A stretch of 64,000 bases of DNA from Amblyomma americanum (Eukaryota; Arthropoda; Arachnida; Ixodida; Ixodidae): contig NW_027526485.1 of assembly GCF_052857255.1 (NCBI RefSeq), positions 1,860,001 to 1,924,000 on the forward strand, read 5' to 3'. The translations under genes and the position numbers were made by a program. Under the pieces are notes generated by a model. The model was not told the DNA's origin and made no database searches. It saw nothing but the letters and a program-made list of their open reading frames with translations. Of the stretch, positions 10,500-21,689 are shown in pieces (positions within the stretch are counted from its first letter, which is position 1; each line of letters starts with the position of its first letter).

Positions 10500-11239
10500 G
10501 AGCGCGATGAGGCGACTGTGGGGATTGAGAGCAACAGCCTAGAAGCGACAACAAGAGGATATATCGGCGAGAAGCATGCCTCCGAGGTGTGTGGTGGAGC
10601 TTGTGATGAGAAGCGGCAGGAAAAGTCTGGGCGGGAGCTAGGGGTGAAGACACTGTGGGGAGGTGAAAGGCATGGAGAGCGACTAGTGGAGTTGCCATAA
10701 GGATGCGACTAGGGTCTGCAGCAGTGCCGAGCAATGTAGCCTATGTGAGAGTAGTGAAAGCGGTTTTGTCGGTTGTCTGCGGGATTCCGGAGAAACAGTG
10801 GGGGTGGATACTGGTGGTTGGAACCTCAGTGCCAGCTGAGCAACCAAGAACACACACACTGCTGGATTGAGGTTCCAATTGCTAACTTCTTGCTACACGA
10901 ATGTCTGGATGAGCAACACAATAGGCAGAGACATATGACTGGGATAGGCACAAAGGCCTCTAATTTAAGACACACAATCCTTGCGACTGCGTCTGCGAAG
11001 GCAGGCATTTCAAAGAGTGGACGTGGTGGTAGCTGCTGGGCCTCAGAGGAAGGGGTTCCTACTGTTTTAGGAAGCCATGAAAACAGCTGCGGAATACAGC
11101 AGCTTTCAATTTGCTCGAAGCGATGGCACTCCTTGATGGTGCCAAAGATAGTGCAGTCCTTGCAGAGAAACAAATGAAAAGCATCATACACAATGCCATT
11201 GCAGCCCACGCTGTCTGATTGAGTCAAAGCAACGTCCAC
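10500..11239 (-). pseudogene. Ty3/gypsy gag-like remnant
   Basis: The minus-strand frame 11239-10826 and the following frame to 10480 precede the protease. They include a FIGTIKEC-like block with RFEQIES, then LPPRPLFEMPAFADAVARIV. The latter resembles the C-terminal gag segment of tick gypsy elements, a cysteine/arginine-rich zone followed by an A-DAVARIVR helix. I cannot place a zinc knuckle with confidence. The call depends on position upstream of the protease and on a family resemblance recalled from tick elements. Confidence 0.45.
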
Positions 11240-11654
11240 TTTGTGGCGAAGCGCCAGGACATCCAGAATATAGGTATGTAGAGTTCTGTGTGAATTCGTC
11301 GGTTATGTGCGCGCGTTCTGTGCCCGCGTGTATCTATTCTGCGCATTTTAGTCGTGTAGTAAAATCATCGACTGAACTCCCGATTGCACTTTTCACGTGT
11401 CTATAACTAAACGAGCTAGATGTAACAGCACAAAATAATGTCAAAACCTAAGCGACCATGCAAAGAGACGCTTTCGAGTGCCGCTGTGCAAAGGCGGTTA
11501 CCGCTCGAACAAGGAGCGTGTATCCTTATGTTTAATGCACAACCTTATGGTACAGGTCTTGCAGAATGGAAACGAAACTTCAAAAGAGAAAAGAGAAGGC
11601 ATAGGCCGGCAAAATCACTCGTGAATCGGCTCACTCGTCCTCACTCACGTTAAT

Positions 11655-11775
11655 ATCAGATCATGATCTGAGCCGTGGAGTAAGTCCGGACTAACATCAG
11701 ATCACGTTCTGAGCCGCGGGATGAGCCCGGACTCATGTGCATATCATGATCTAAGTTGGGAGTTCGGGCTCGCGT
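11655..11775 (+). repeat. Minisatellite with about 40-45-bp units
   Basis: Three imperfect units each start with ATCA(G/T)ATCA(T/C)G(A/T)TCT and end in GTCCGGACT, GCCCGGACT or a degraded TTCGGGCT. They are preceded by a short CACTC-rich stretch at about 11620-11655. GATC-type palindromes (ATCATGATCT) recur once per unit. Confidence 0.65.
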
Positions 11776-11784
11776 TCAATACAA

Positions 11785-13560
11785 TATACAATACTGCCAG
11801 TCTCAGTAAGAGACCGTGGCAGGTGGGCAACCAGTACAATATAATGTTCAAAACACAAAAGAGAAATTACAAGCAGATCAACAAAAAGAACTCTTACAAT
11901 ACATGTTACATAACTACTAGTAGGCAGGTTACTAAAGAATACCTTTAAGAGTCAGAGCTGTAACAAAAAAGAAAACAAGTACAGCAGCAGCCATTCATGC
12001 CAGCAAGCATGCTGGTATTCGAAATATTTAACAATAGGAACTTGAAGAAAGCGATAAAAAGGCAACGGGTGGCAATAGACAATGCAATCATCCTTAAAAG
12101 TAACATAGTATCAAGAGATGTAATTGTTGGGCAGTCATCTGGTAAGATGTGGGCCTATTGGCACATTACTGATTCTTGTTACATTCTACTAATCTTGAAG
12201 CGAAGGAAGATAGTGAGTCCGACATGGTAATCGATGGATCGAGTCGATTCCATTTGCTGATGGCTAAAGGAAAGAAAGAATGCTTGAGAGTGTTCGTTCG
12301 GCATGAGTATTCAGCTAGCGTGTGCGCATGTTTGTGCCGGGATTGTCGTGACTGTGAGAAACATACGTATTTAAACACATCTATACTGTAATTGTTGTGT
12401 AGTAATTGATATAAAAACTTCAGGCGGGATTCTTTTGCCCCAGATAATAGTGATGGAAGGCCAGATGATGCGGCAAGATCGGTAGGTGAAACAGAGGGTT
12501 TGTATTTGTTATGAATGAACCTTACAGCTTTTCGTTGCACCTTGTCAAGCCGAGTGATGTTAGTGATTGATTGTGGGAACCAAACAGTGCTTGCGTATTC
12601 TAAACTTGGCCTTACGAGGGTAGTGTAGGCAAACAGTTTGGTGTTTTGAGGGGCCAGACGTAGGCATCTTCTAAGAAAGAACAGCTTTCGCAAAGCCGCA
12701 GAGGTAATATTGGCTATATGTGCGTCCCATCTTAGGTCAGGAGTTAAAGTTAACCCTAGGTATTTATGTTCAGAAACCCTTGAAAGAGTTGATTCCTTGA
12801 TACTGTAGGCATAGTTATGTGGCTGTTTTTTCCTGGTGACTGTCATGCAAGCGGATTTTTTATTGTTTAATGTCATCTGCCAAGTTTTACACCATTCAAC
12901 AATTGTGTTAAGAGAGCTGCTTAGCATAAAGTAGTCTTCAGGATTTTTTATCGTTTTGTACAGAATGCAATCATCGGCGAAAAGTTTTATGTTACACTCA
13001 ATATTGTTGGCAATATCGTTGATGAAAACTAAGAACAACACTGGTCCTAGGACAGATCCTGCGGGACTCCTGATGTAACGGGAACTGGTCTTCATTGAAC
13101 TTGTTCGAAATTTACAAATTGTGAGCGGTTCGTCAAAAAATCTGTGATCCAGTGTAACACTTGGCATCTCCAATTATGATGCCTAGTTTTGTTATTAGTT
13201 TGTTGTGGCTTACACTGTCAAATGCTTTAGAGAAGTCTAGTAGTATTCTATCTGTTGGTCTGCAGTCGTCAATACTAAGGGCTAGGTCATGCACAACCTC
13301 TGTTAGTTGGGTGACAGTTGATAAGCCACGACGAAAGCCATGTTGATGGGGTGATAATAGGTTTTCCGTCTCCAGAAAGTGCTTTAAGTGTTTTGCTATA
13401 ATGTGCTCCATGATTTTGCACGACGTACTGGTGAGGGAAATGGGTCGATAGTTAGAGGGTGAGTTTGTATCTCCGGATTTATGAATGGGTAGAACCTTTG
13501 CTTTTTTCCAATCGTCGGGTAGCTTCGAAGTTGATAAACGTGCTCACATTCAGAGCCTGG
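11785..13560 (-). mobile_element. Minus-strand Jockey-like LINE, 5' truncated
   Basis: The RT frame (13540-12166) is followed at lower coordinates by about 380 bases of A/T-rich sequence that fits a 3' UTR. Upstream (higher coordinates) RT sense stops at about 13545, where a long simple-sequence tract begins at 13569. The element is therefore truncated at, or interrupted by, the microsatellite. No endonuclease or ORF1 was found beyond it. Confidence 0.7.
12166..13540 (-). pseudogene. LINE reverse transcriptase (Jockey/CR1 group) with one frameshift
   Basis: Two minus-strand frames (13411-13133 and 13173-12166) together give most of an RT domain. In order: a PDDWK and NYRPISLTS block just upstream of 13411, HGFRRGLSTVTQL, LDFSKAFDSVSH (catalytic Asp), then after a frameshift near 13150 GSVLGPVLFLVFINDI, and FADDCILY (the catalytic F/YADD box, both Asp kept). 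After these come KYLGLTLTPDLRWDAHI and VRPSLEYAS. There is no RNase H domain. The natural stop is at 12166. Apart from the frameshift and 5' loss, the catalytic core is intact, so this may be among the younger copies here. Confidence 0.85.
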
Positions 13561-13568
13561 CCAGGCTA

Positions 13569-13862
<294 letters not shown>

Positions 13863-15419
13863 ACTGTTTAGGATAGCTGCAGTTAAAAGCTCACCGCATC
13901 ATCGTGTCTTCGGCATTGTAGGCGCGCAACTTGGGCGGTTGGGAGTAAAACCTATTCATCTGTCCTTTGTGCGAGTTTATAGGAGTCCTGCGTCAAGGGG
14001 AGCATGGGTTAGTTATGAGTTGAAATGTGCAAGTCTGCAGGAAATAGTGATGCGTAGGTGAGTCACAGGCGAGCTTATCTACCTGAGGAGGATAGAGGAG
14101 CCAAAACATATGCCATCACAATTAACTTGCAAAAAGGCCGAATCCTTGATCATGGAGGTTTCCTTCAAAAATTTTAGTGGTGGATGCGGCGTATATAAAG
14201 CCGACCTCAGGGAAGAACACAGGGAAGGAGTGTTTCTTATCTACGAGGCCCGAAGCAGAGCCCTGAGCTTTCTGTATGTACCAAATAATTGTGGCTCAAA
14301 ACCGAACACTCACAACACCTAAATAAAAGCCCATAAAACTAACTGACGCGTTTCACTTGCTTCGTTAGAGAAAATGCTACCGAAAGAGTACTTTTGTAAT
14401 CGCGTCTAGAAAACAAATTTCCTGTTTCCTTCGGAAGCGCCAGGTGTTCGAACCTCGAAGATGTTCTGAACTTCATAAAGACTTTCGCGCAAGCGACAAG
14501 CACAAAATGTGAAGCTTATTGTGGGAGACTCAAAAGAGACACTGAAACCTGCAATCAGCTGCCTCTATGGCAGCTGTGGTCGCTTACGACTTAACAAAAG
14601 CAAATTCACAGCGCGCCTTTACCTCATGTCACAAGAGCGAGGCAGCGCGGCCCACACCCTCCCGTCCCGCAGTTCTCCACGCCACGCCGCAGCGGTCCAC
14701 GCGCTTCGGCCGTCGGCATTCATCGCTTGCGGTGCCACCAGGGAGGCCCCGGTCGGCTCACTAGTCAGTATATTCTAGGCACTAAAACTAGGCCGCCATT
14801 TCGTCCCCTGACGTCATACTCACATAGTTGCACTCTATCCACCATATTAGACCTTGACGTGATCATTGGCACGCGGCAGGTGCTTGCTTCTATAATGCTA
14901 TTGTAGATGTCCCTACAATTCTCAGTGCAAGATGCGGTGTTTTCTAGTTGCTGCCACCGATTGCGCTGTGATCTTTGGGTGGTAGCAGACCCCACGACAA
15001 CTCGAAATCTGATGAGTAAGAGCTCACTCTCTTAAAATTAGATTGATGAATTCTAATTAGTTAATTAAATAAACTGCGAAACTAATACTTTGGCGTCACA
15101 GGAGACAAGTGTACATGTCTCATGTTTCGTCACGATTACGTCGTTCTGTGAAAATAAATGTGCAAATGTTTGATTGTGGTAATGCGTGATGAGATCTTGC
15201 TGTGCGAACATTTGGTTGATGAATTGCAATTAGTTAATTACACTTCGACGACACAATAGCTACGCATATGGACATAGCACATGGATGTGAAAACAGCTAT
15301 GAACGTCGACATAGAATGTGGTCATGAAAATAAAAGCAAAAACAAAGAAAGAAGCAACAATTACAAATTAATAAAAGTAAAGATTAAATAAGAATACATA
15401 AAAAGAAACTAAAAAACGA
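13863..15419. other. Stretch without recognised genes
   Basis: A CpG-rich patch lies at about 14640-14770. Two similar AT-rich words (GATGAATTCTAATTAGTTAATTA near 15041 and GATGAATTGCAATTAGTTAATTA near 15218) lie about 170 bases apart. No domain, SINE or RNA gene was recognised. Confidence 0.45.
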
Positions 15420-15718
15420 AGAATTAACAATTCCGTTCTGCCGTCGTGGAAAACAACCGCATTCAAGAAGTTCGTGCTTTCGCATTTCTTCCCGTAAGAA
15501 AACTTAAGTCCCTTGGTAATTATTGACCATTGACTACGGATATCGTGACGGCATATAGAACAAACATGGTGACACGAGATGGGAACAGGAAGCAGAGTTC
15601 TTAAACCTGCGGCAATTATTTTAGCCAGCAACTTGTAATATGAAGTTAACAAAGTGACGGAATGCCAGTCTTGAGAGCAAGACGGGGAATGACTATTTTT
15701 AGGGATCAGTAATAGGCT
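15420..15718 (-). pseudogene. Tx1/L1-like RT fragment
   Basis: Reading the minus strand from about 15720, a LLLIPKN-S block is followed by SQDWHSVTLLTSYYKLLAKI, then HHVCSI--RDIRSQ, a decayed helix and FLNAVVF. This matches the order of RT motifs 0-2 in L1/Tx1-type LINEs (LIPK, RPI-LLN-DYKI-AK, HQ-G---R-I, then the FLD-KAFD strand). The larger LINE at 53.5-58.2 kb shows the same series. The fragment ends before the catalytic Asp is clear. Its upstream edge abuts fold-back insertion c. Confidence 0.6.
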
Positions 15719-15825
15719 TGTTTTGCGCTCGTGTGTGTGTGTGCGTGTTTCTCCCTCCCGTCCTGTGTTATTCTGCGCAAAGTTTTTAAATATGTCGCTA
15801 CGCCAACTGGCCCAACGTCCTACCC
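15719..15825 (-). mobile_element. Fold-back insertion c, one-armed, with 9-bp duplication
   Basis: The direct repeat TAATAGGCT at 15710-15718 and 15826-15834 brackets a 107-bp insertion. Read on the minus strand it begins with a head carrying TTGGGCCAGTTGGC (a variant of the GGGCTAGTTGGT tag). It then reads through TTTGCGCAGAATAACACAGGACGGGAG-like arm vocabulary and ends in GAGCGCAAAAC. The end can pair only with the internal TTTGCGC (about 7 bp), so the long second arm of copies a, b and d is missing. Confidence 0.65.
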
Positions 15826-15864
15826 TAATAGGCTACCTAAAAGGCTAAAATGAAAATTGATTGT

Positions 15865-16189
15865 TGGGGAACGAAAATGGCGCATTATCTGTCTAATGTC
15901 GCTGGACATCTGAACTGCGCTGTAATGGAAGATAACTTCGGGAAGGAAATGGCGCAGTATCTGCCTGATGAGGAGAGAATGAAAGAAAGGAAAAATTTGG
16001 TGCCGTATTGGAGAGCTCTGGAATTATTTCGTCCACCTGGGGATCTTTGACGTGCACTGACATCGCACAGTACACGGGCGCCTTAGCGTTTTGCCTCCCC
16101 AAAAACGCAGCCGCCACAGGCGTGTTCCAACCCGGGAACTCCGGATCAGTAGCCGAGCACCCTAATCACTGAGCCACCACGGCGGGTCT
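15865..16189 (-). mobile_element. Ruka SINE, minus strand, near full length
   Basis: In reverse complement it starts with a tRNA-like head (CCGTGGTGGCTCAGTG, then the B-box-like GGTTGGAACACG, a degraded GGTTCGAACCC). It runs through the core GATGTCAGTGCACGTCAAAG and CCAGGTGGACGAAAT, and ends in the pyrimidine-rich tail plus ATACTGCGCCATTTCC. About 40 bases of the 3' end (GCGCATTATCTGTC and GCGCAGTATCTGCC) are present twice. Target-site duplications were not resolved. Confidence 0.85.
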
Positions 16190-17008
16190 GTAAGAGACGA
16201 GATTTTTTAATTTCAGTTTTCAAACGCAAAACGCGGCCGTGTGCTGTGGCGGTGGCGAAAGACACGCGCAGAGGGCACGCGCAGAGAGGCACGCGCAGAG
16301 AGGTATGATTGGACTCACTACTAAGAGGCCGTCCCTAACAAATACTAGGTGGGGCCCCTAGCACGGGACCCCAGTGGCGTCGGCCACGAGCCGCGCGCGC
16401 TCAACTAGGGTATTTTGAGCCTGTAGGTCAGAGCAGCCGAGCAGGGCCGCCTCCCAGTCCTCCCGGGTGGAGTTGGTGTGAGGGAGATAACAGGGTTGAA
16501 GGGGAGGCAGACACCATCTGAGAGATGTCCAAAGACTTCACCGCACAGTGCGGACAGCTGCCGGAGAAAGCAGACCTGCCGGATGTCAGTGTAACGAAAC
16601 AATTCAAGGGGGCACTTTGTTGACCTAAATAGCGGTAAGGCAAAAGCCTTTATCGAGCTGTGGCTGCTTGGTCGCTGCTGTTCCTTAGCGCGCGCGCGCT
16701 TGGTTGCTGGAGACACAAGAGAGCGTTTAAACGGCATCCTTCCTTATCGGCGTTCGGGAGGCGTCCGGTAAACTGCCTGGGGAGCGCTCCTCTAGAACGA
16801 CTGTGGCGCTACTCAGTGACGTCACACGCATGCGCAGTAGGCTAAAGCACAGATGCGTTACTCTGCTTAGGTGTAAGAATGCGAAAGCATGTATCTTGAG
16901 GAAAGGAAAGGTTGTTTAGGGAAGGAAAGGACGCCGTAAATCTCAGATTTCGACATCTCAGTGGACACCTCAACCGTGCCTTATACCACGCAACTGAAGG
17001 TGTATATA

Positions 17009-17125
17009 ATTCAATAAAGGCCGAGTTTGGGCGAGTTGGTTTACCATGCTGAACGTAAAAGCGCAAAAAAACAAGGAAGTAGAATAAGACACGTCCTTGT
17101 TTTTTGCGCTTTTACGTTCAGCATA
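17009..17125 (+). mobile_element. Fold-back insertion d, 30-bp arms, with 12-bp duplication
   Basis: AAGGTGTATATA at 16997-17008 and AAGGTGCATATA at 17126-17137 (one mismatch) bracket an insertion of 117 bases. It has a 32-base head ending in GGGCGAGTTGGT (about 17029-17040). Arms are at 17047-17077 and about 17094-17123 (reverse complements, differing only by one A in the A-run), with a 16-base loop. The second arm ends within two bases of the insertion edge. The arm sequence differs from those of copies a and b apart from the central GCGC and A-rich words. Confidence 0.8.
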
Positions 17126-17247
17126 AAGGTGCATATATCATTGGTCCAAACCACTGTCGCAAGCTAGCCCGGAACTTGGCTAAAACATGCAGACTATCAT
17201 GATGATGATAATATCCAAAGAGATATTCTAAGACACTACTCGGATAC

Positions 17248-17545
17248 CTGCCGCGGAGGCTCAGAGGTTAGAGCGCTCGGCTACTGATCAGGACTACCCG
17301 GGTTCGAACCCGACCGCTGCGGCCGCGTTTCGATGGAGGCGAAACGCAAAGGCGCCCCTGTGATCGAAATTGGTCGAAGATGGTCGAAATTATTCCGGAG
17401 CCCTCCACTACGGCACCTCATTCTCCCTTTCACTCCCTCCTTTATCCATTTCCTTGCGCAGAGGTTCAGGTGCCCGCCGATATGAGAGACAGATACTGCG
17501 CCATTTCCTTTCCACAAACACCAATTTCCATTTCACTCAGAATGC
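17248..17545 (+). mobile_element. Ruka SINE, plus strand
   Basis: The tRNA-like head has a TTAGAGCGCTCGGCTACTGA block and an intact B box, GGGTTCGAACCCGACC. The core follows but lacks the usual CAGTGCACGTTAAAGATCC segment (it jumps from GGCGCCCCTGTGATCG to GGTCGAAATTATTCC, with a short internal duplication of TGGTCGAA). The tail has CCCTCCACTACGGCACC, pyrimidine-rich sequence, and AGACAGATACTGCGCCATTTCC. It is an internally deleted copy. Confidence 0.9.
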
Positions 17546-18407
17546 AGTAGTACGAATGGTTGCTCAAGATTTTGGTGAATGCATTCAGGAATAATGCCAC
17601 GACATTGAGGTAACCAGTGCCGACATCGCTGGGACTTCGTATGCACTTCCGATATCTGTTGCTCAAGCCAGCGTCGGCGCTGAGGGAGACGCGGTTATGC
17701 GCCGTGCCTCTGTTTCCATCATTCAACTTTTCATAAAGATTTCTTTATCGAGTTAATTTAGTCATCGGTGTGACACGATTTGAGACCGGGCATGACCTGA
17801 GACCGGACAAGGTCATGGCCGCCACTATCAGCCATTAAATGCTTTCGCCCTAATAGTGCAATTGGTTGCGGACTTGCATATTTCAGTTTTTGCGGCATCT
17901 TACTCTCTGGTTTTTTTTTCGCAGCATTTTAAAGAAAAGCTTGAAAAATATGAAGGAAGTGTCATGTTGTTTACGTTGGAGTATTGTAGCCTGCGCAACT
18001 GACTTTTTAGCCGAACTAGGCAGGTGCGCTAAGCGCATTGATGTGGGCCGCCGCCACCGACGTCGAAGATTGCGCAGTGGTGCACACACAAAAAAAACAA
18101 GAAATTACTACGCCTGCCTTGACAACTTCAGCTCACCCACTCAGCTTCTTTCTTTTTGTATATGTGATGACTAAACAAAATCGACGTTTAGGCTGGCTTT
18201 ATGTTGCCTTGAAGAATTTCATGCTGGACTTCATGCTGGATTTTCAGAGAATTTTTCAGAGGATTTTCAGAGGACTTTCAGAAATAGTGCAATTAAGAAA
18301 AGCACACATGCAGCGTCACCTTTCGGTTCACGCGGACTTTACTAGGTGGCGACACATGAAACTCAAAGTGGCATGGGCGTAACCTAGCAGTCCCAGGAGT
18401 GTGGCGC
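17546..18407. other. Stretch without recognised genes
   Basis: It contains short frames only. A small run of related TTTCAGAGGA words lies at 18240-18275. No domain was recognised. Confidence 0.45.
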
Positions 18408-18869
18408 ATTCGAGCCGTGCGCATTAGCACTAGTGCCCACCCACTCCAAAGCATTTACGCACTCTAGCGGCTTGTAAGCGTCGTGAAGTGCTCATTTCAC
18501 GTGAAGGACCAGGCGAGATCAGACTACCTAGGAGGAAATTCTGAGGACACCACGTGTAAGTACTGCAGCTCTTCCCAGCTCATCTGCTTCGCGTCCTTTC
18601 AGTTCCACTTACAGCCGAGCACCTTCGAATTGCTCCGTATTCGTTTACCAAGAATTTTAATCCACAGTTACGACTTGCGTGCAACAGCTCCCGCTGACAC
18701 AGGTTGCACAAAACAGTAGAAGTCTCCTGACACATGCGGCCGTTTTGATTTTCTGACTCGCGTTTAGACTATTTTACCGTCAACCTGTTGCATGCAAGCA
18801 GATTCCTAGGAGTCCATGATATGAACCTGCGGCAGCAAGTGAAAGAAAAAAGTCAACGCTATTTCGCGT
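18408..18869 (+). repeat. Dispersed repeat, copy 2
   Basis: This is homologous to the reverse complement of 1-428, starting at ATTCGAGCCG and ending at ATTTCGCGT. The donor-like CACGTGTAAGTAC sits at 18553-18565, the counterpart of CACGTGTGAGTAC in copy 1. The 78-residue open frame at 18483-18719 has a peptide resembling that of copy 1 (FASF-FHL-P--FELLR...IHSYDLR). That could mean old coding origin or just shared repeat sequence. Confidence 0.6.
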
Positions 18870-19239
18870 GGACACGCAATAATTAGAAAGTTGAATGTCT
18901 CCGTCTACCAACGTCATAACAACTAAAAGCTAACCCGCTATTGTGAAGCTCGTAACTCGCATTAGGACACATAAACAATATCCCATCTGCATTATTTTAC
19001 CTTGGGAACGCCCGCGTCCGGCGGAGCGAGCGGACGCATCGCGCCTGGGCTCCGTGTTTTTCTAGCGTGAGCCGGAGGGTCGGCGTTCCTGGCTTGGTGT
19101 GCAGAGGTGTGTGCGTATGGGCTCCGGCCATTTTTCTGATTTTCACCAACTTTTTACATTCCGCTGAATTTTATTGTGTCTCCCGAAGTTCAAGAAAGTG
19201 CCCGGCACCTTCCCAGCCCATTTTCGACTCCGGCACTCT

Positions 19240-21560
19240 GTTTCTGTGGCGCACATGGACGCTTGTTTCCACCGAGCCCAAGGCAAGCCTCTCTAAGCCT
19301 ACCGCCGCTGGCGATAGGCTCCGCTTCGCATCCGGGCCCACTGCTTCTCCAAACGTGGACGTCGTCACCGTGAAGGGGAGGATCTAGCTCCTGAACAGTA
19401 TATACCCACAAACTGGACCTACGTAGACCACTGATATGAACGAGGCTTCGCCACTCCATCATCTTCAAAACGCACTCCCAAGACACCGCTGACGGCGTCA
19501 CCTTCCGCGTCCGCACAGCATTCCGCGTCCCAACAGCCATCTCCCTCCTCAACACGTAAGCTGCCTCGCCACGCTGCGTCACTGCCACGTCTTCCTCTTG
19601 AAGACTTTTAAGTCATCATTCGTCCTCGCGCGGGGGTCAGTCTGCGTGCCTGGGACAGAACTGTCTTCGCAGAGCGATCATCTCAAGCCTTCATTTGACC
19701 TAATCCGACACTGCAGACGACAGCCATCGGGTGAATTTCGTTCACAACACCCTCACCTTTAGCACCCCGAACCGGGACCGCGCCATCACTTATGCGAAGC
19801 TCCAACCAATCAACCTGCGTTCGACAAGCTACACTGTTGCCGCCTCTTTTGCCCCACCAGGCGCATACGCCCGAGGTATCATTCACCATCAATACGTGGA
19901 TCAGACACAGAAGGAAATCATAGACTACTGATACCCCAAAATCGAGAACACTGGATTCTCTCCGCCCGCCGTTTAGGCAAGACCGAATCTATTCTCATCA
20001 CTTTCGCAGGGATCAAGTTCCCCCGCCATATCTCCTACGCCAGCAGTGCTGTGCACCGCTACATCTTCAACAACAAAGTGGAAGCCTGCCTTAACTGTCG
20101 AAAAACGGGACACCGAGACGACGCTTGCCCGTCTCCTATGCACTCCAAGTCTCCTCACTGCGGAGCTCGCGACCATGACGAGGCCCATAAATGCAACCCC
20201 CTTTTTTAGTTTGTTCTGTGCCTCACCAGACTGCTTCCTCCAAGTGCAAACGCCGCTACAATGTGTCTGCTGTCGTACTGCAACGCCAGCTACACGCTGC
20301 GAACTAAGACAGTGCCCCCACCTCCCGTCGTTCCCGATCCCGGACACGACGCTAAGGGGCGGGGAACACCTAATCCGGCGAGCACAGCTGGCAGCGGCAT
20401 CAAGCGGAGCCCTGGATTAGGGGCAGACGACCATTGCTAAGAAGACGGACGACACACCTGACTCCGCCAAATTGCTCACCTACTCTCTAGAGCTATATAA
20501 TTATAATTGGTTTTTTGGGGAAAGGAAATGGCGCAGTATCTGTCTCATATATCGTTGGACACCTGAACCGCGCCGTAAGGGAAGGGATAAGGGAGGGAGT
20601 GAAAGAAGAAATGAAGAAAGGGGTGCCGTAGTGGAGGGCTCCGGAATAATTTCGACCACCTGGGGATCTTTAACGTGCACTGACATCGCACAGCGCACGG
20701 GCGCCTTAGCGTTTTTCCTCCATAAAAACGCAGCCGCCGCGGTCGGGTTCGAACCCGGGAACTCCGGATCAGTAGTCGAGCGCCCTAACCACTGAGCCAC
20801 CGCGGCGGGTAATCTCTCTCTAGAGCTCAATAAACATTTTCCTTCCTTCTTTCCTTCCTTCCATCCTTCCTTCGGCCAAAATGGATTCCGACCACTCCTC
20901 CTCCTCTTACCGGCGCTCCAGCCGGAATCCCTCCAGGTCCTTCCCACCCCTGGACTCCAGGTTGTCTCTCACCGAGAGTTCTTCACGAAAATTCAGGTGA
21001 GCCGGGCAGTCGCGGCTGCTCACTCTCAGCAGTCTCAGTCTCGCGATTCAGAACAGCATACCCTCCGCGACAAGATAACACCGTTAAAGCTGGCAACCAT
21101 AGACGACAACAAGAGAACGCTTCTTTAAAGCGTCCACTGTTTGGATCCGATCCACCATCTCAAATAAATTCTACTCTACCCGTTCGACCTGTTTCCACCA
21201 CCTCGCCTCAGGCGCCCACATCTACTCCCTCGCAACCCAAAGATACTACCTCGAGTCCTCCCTCTAAGCGGAAAGCTATCTGCCGCTCAGAAAGATACGT
21301 TAATTTTGATGACCTCGAGGAATGTGGGGCTCGTCTAGAACACAAATTAGGGGCTAAAATTGATCCTCAGCTCGTAGCGAAATGTGCTGAGTTCTCCCGA
21401 TAAATCCAACAGCAAATGCACCAGTTCCACCAACAAATGCAGCAGCAAATCGAAAATCGAATTAACACCCTCATGCAGCAACTCCAAACACGTGTCACAG
21501 GTCTTGAAGCTAGGGTAGACGCACCGGCCGCCCTCCCCACTATGCGAGTTAAACCATACG
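19240..21560 (+). pseudogene. LINE D ORF1 (gag-like)
   Basis: This is a frame-shifted ORF1. An N-terminal Ser/Pro-rich part (about 19240-19600) is followed by a segment resembling the conserved IV-RP-GGL block. About 150 residues of the RNA-binding fold follow, including ARGIIHH at 19864-19884, ILITFAGIKFPRHISY at 19991-20040, and a zinc knuckle with CLNCRKTGHRDDAC (CX2CX4HX4C) at about 20090-20131. The next knuckle is degraded. After the inserted SINE come a Ser/Pro-rich region and a Gln-rich coiled coil (about 21405-21520). Stops and frameshifts separate the pieces. The protein family packages LINE RNA. Confidence 0.65.
20483..20827 (-). mobile_element. Ruka SINE with 12-bp target-site duplication, inside LINE D ORF1
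   Basis: CTCTCTAGAGCT at 20483-20494 and 20816-20827 is the target duplication; the SINE proper is 20495-20815. In reverse complement it has a complete head (GCTCAGTGGTTAGGGCGCTC, B box GGGTTCGAACCCGACC), the core CAGTGCACGTTAAAGATCC and CCAGGTGGTCGAAAT, a pyrimidine-rich tail with GAGACAGATACTGCGCC, and a terminal CCAATTATAATTATAT run. The intact B box and sharp duplication make it the best-preserved Ruka copy here. Confidence 0.93.
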
Positions 21561-21689
21561 ATTCTAGTCTCGCTAACCTTTTCCTATTAATCTTGGTCAC
21601 CGTACCTACGAGTATATACGCACCTTCCTCTCTCGTTGTAAAGCTGAAATTAGCTTTGGCTCTCTTCCCTCTTACCATATAGCCTTCGT

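Larger units (their letters stand above)
7560..11240 (-). mobile_element. Degraded Ty3/gypsy LTR retrotransposon, minus strand, internally deleted
   Basis: Successive minus-strand pieces are gag-like (about 11239-10500), aspartic protease (10443-10040), linker (9081-8835), reverse transcriptase start (about 8700-8270) and integrase C-terminus (about 8270-7860). This is the order of a Ty3/gypsy gag-pol polyprotein. A LINE (about 9083-10034, plus strand) interrupts it between protease and RT. The rest of RT, the RNase H and the integrase catalytic core are missing, so RT is joined almost directly to the integrase tail. All pieces carry stops and frameshifts. No flanking LTR pair could be identified by eye. 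It is a different family from the element at 24.4 kb. Confidence 0.75.

Noticed and set aside
10773..11177. 134-residue plus-strand frame
   Set aside because: It is the reverse shadow of the gypsy gag-like frame on the minus strand.
17252..17330. tRNA-like sequence with a good B box
   Set aside because: It is a SINE head (Ruka); no full cloverleaf with matching acceptor stem. The same holds at 23.9, 20.7 and 46.3 kb.
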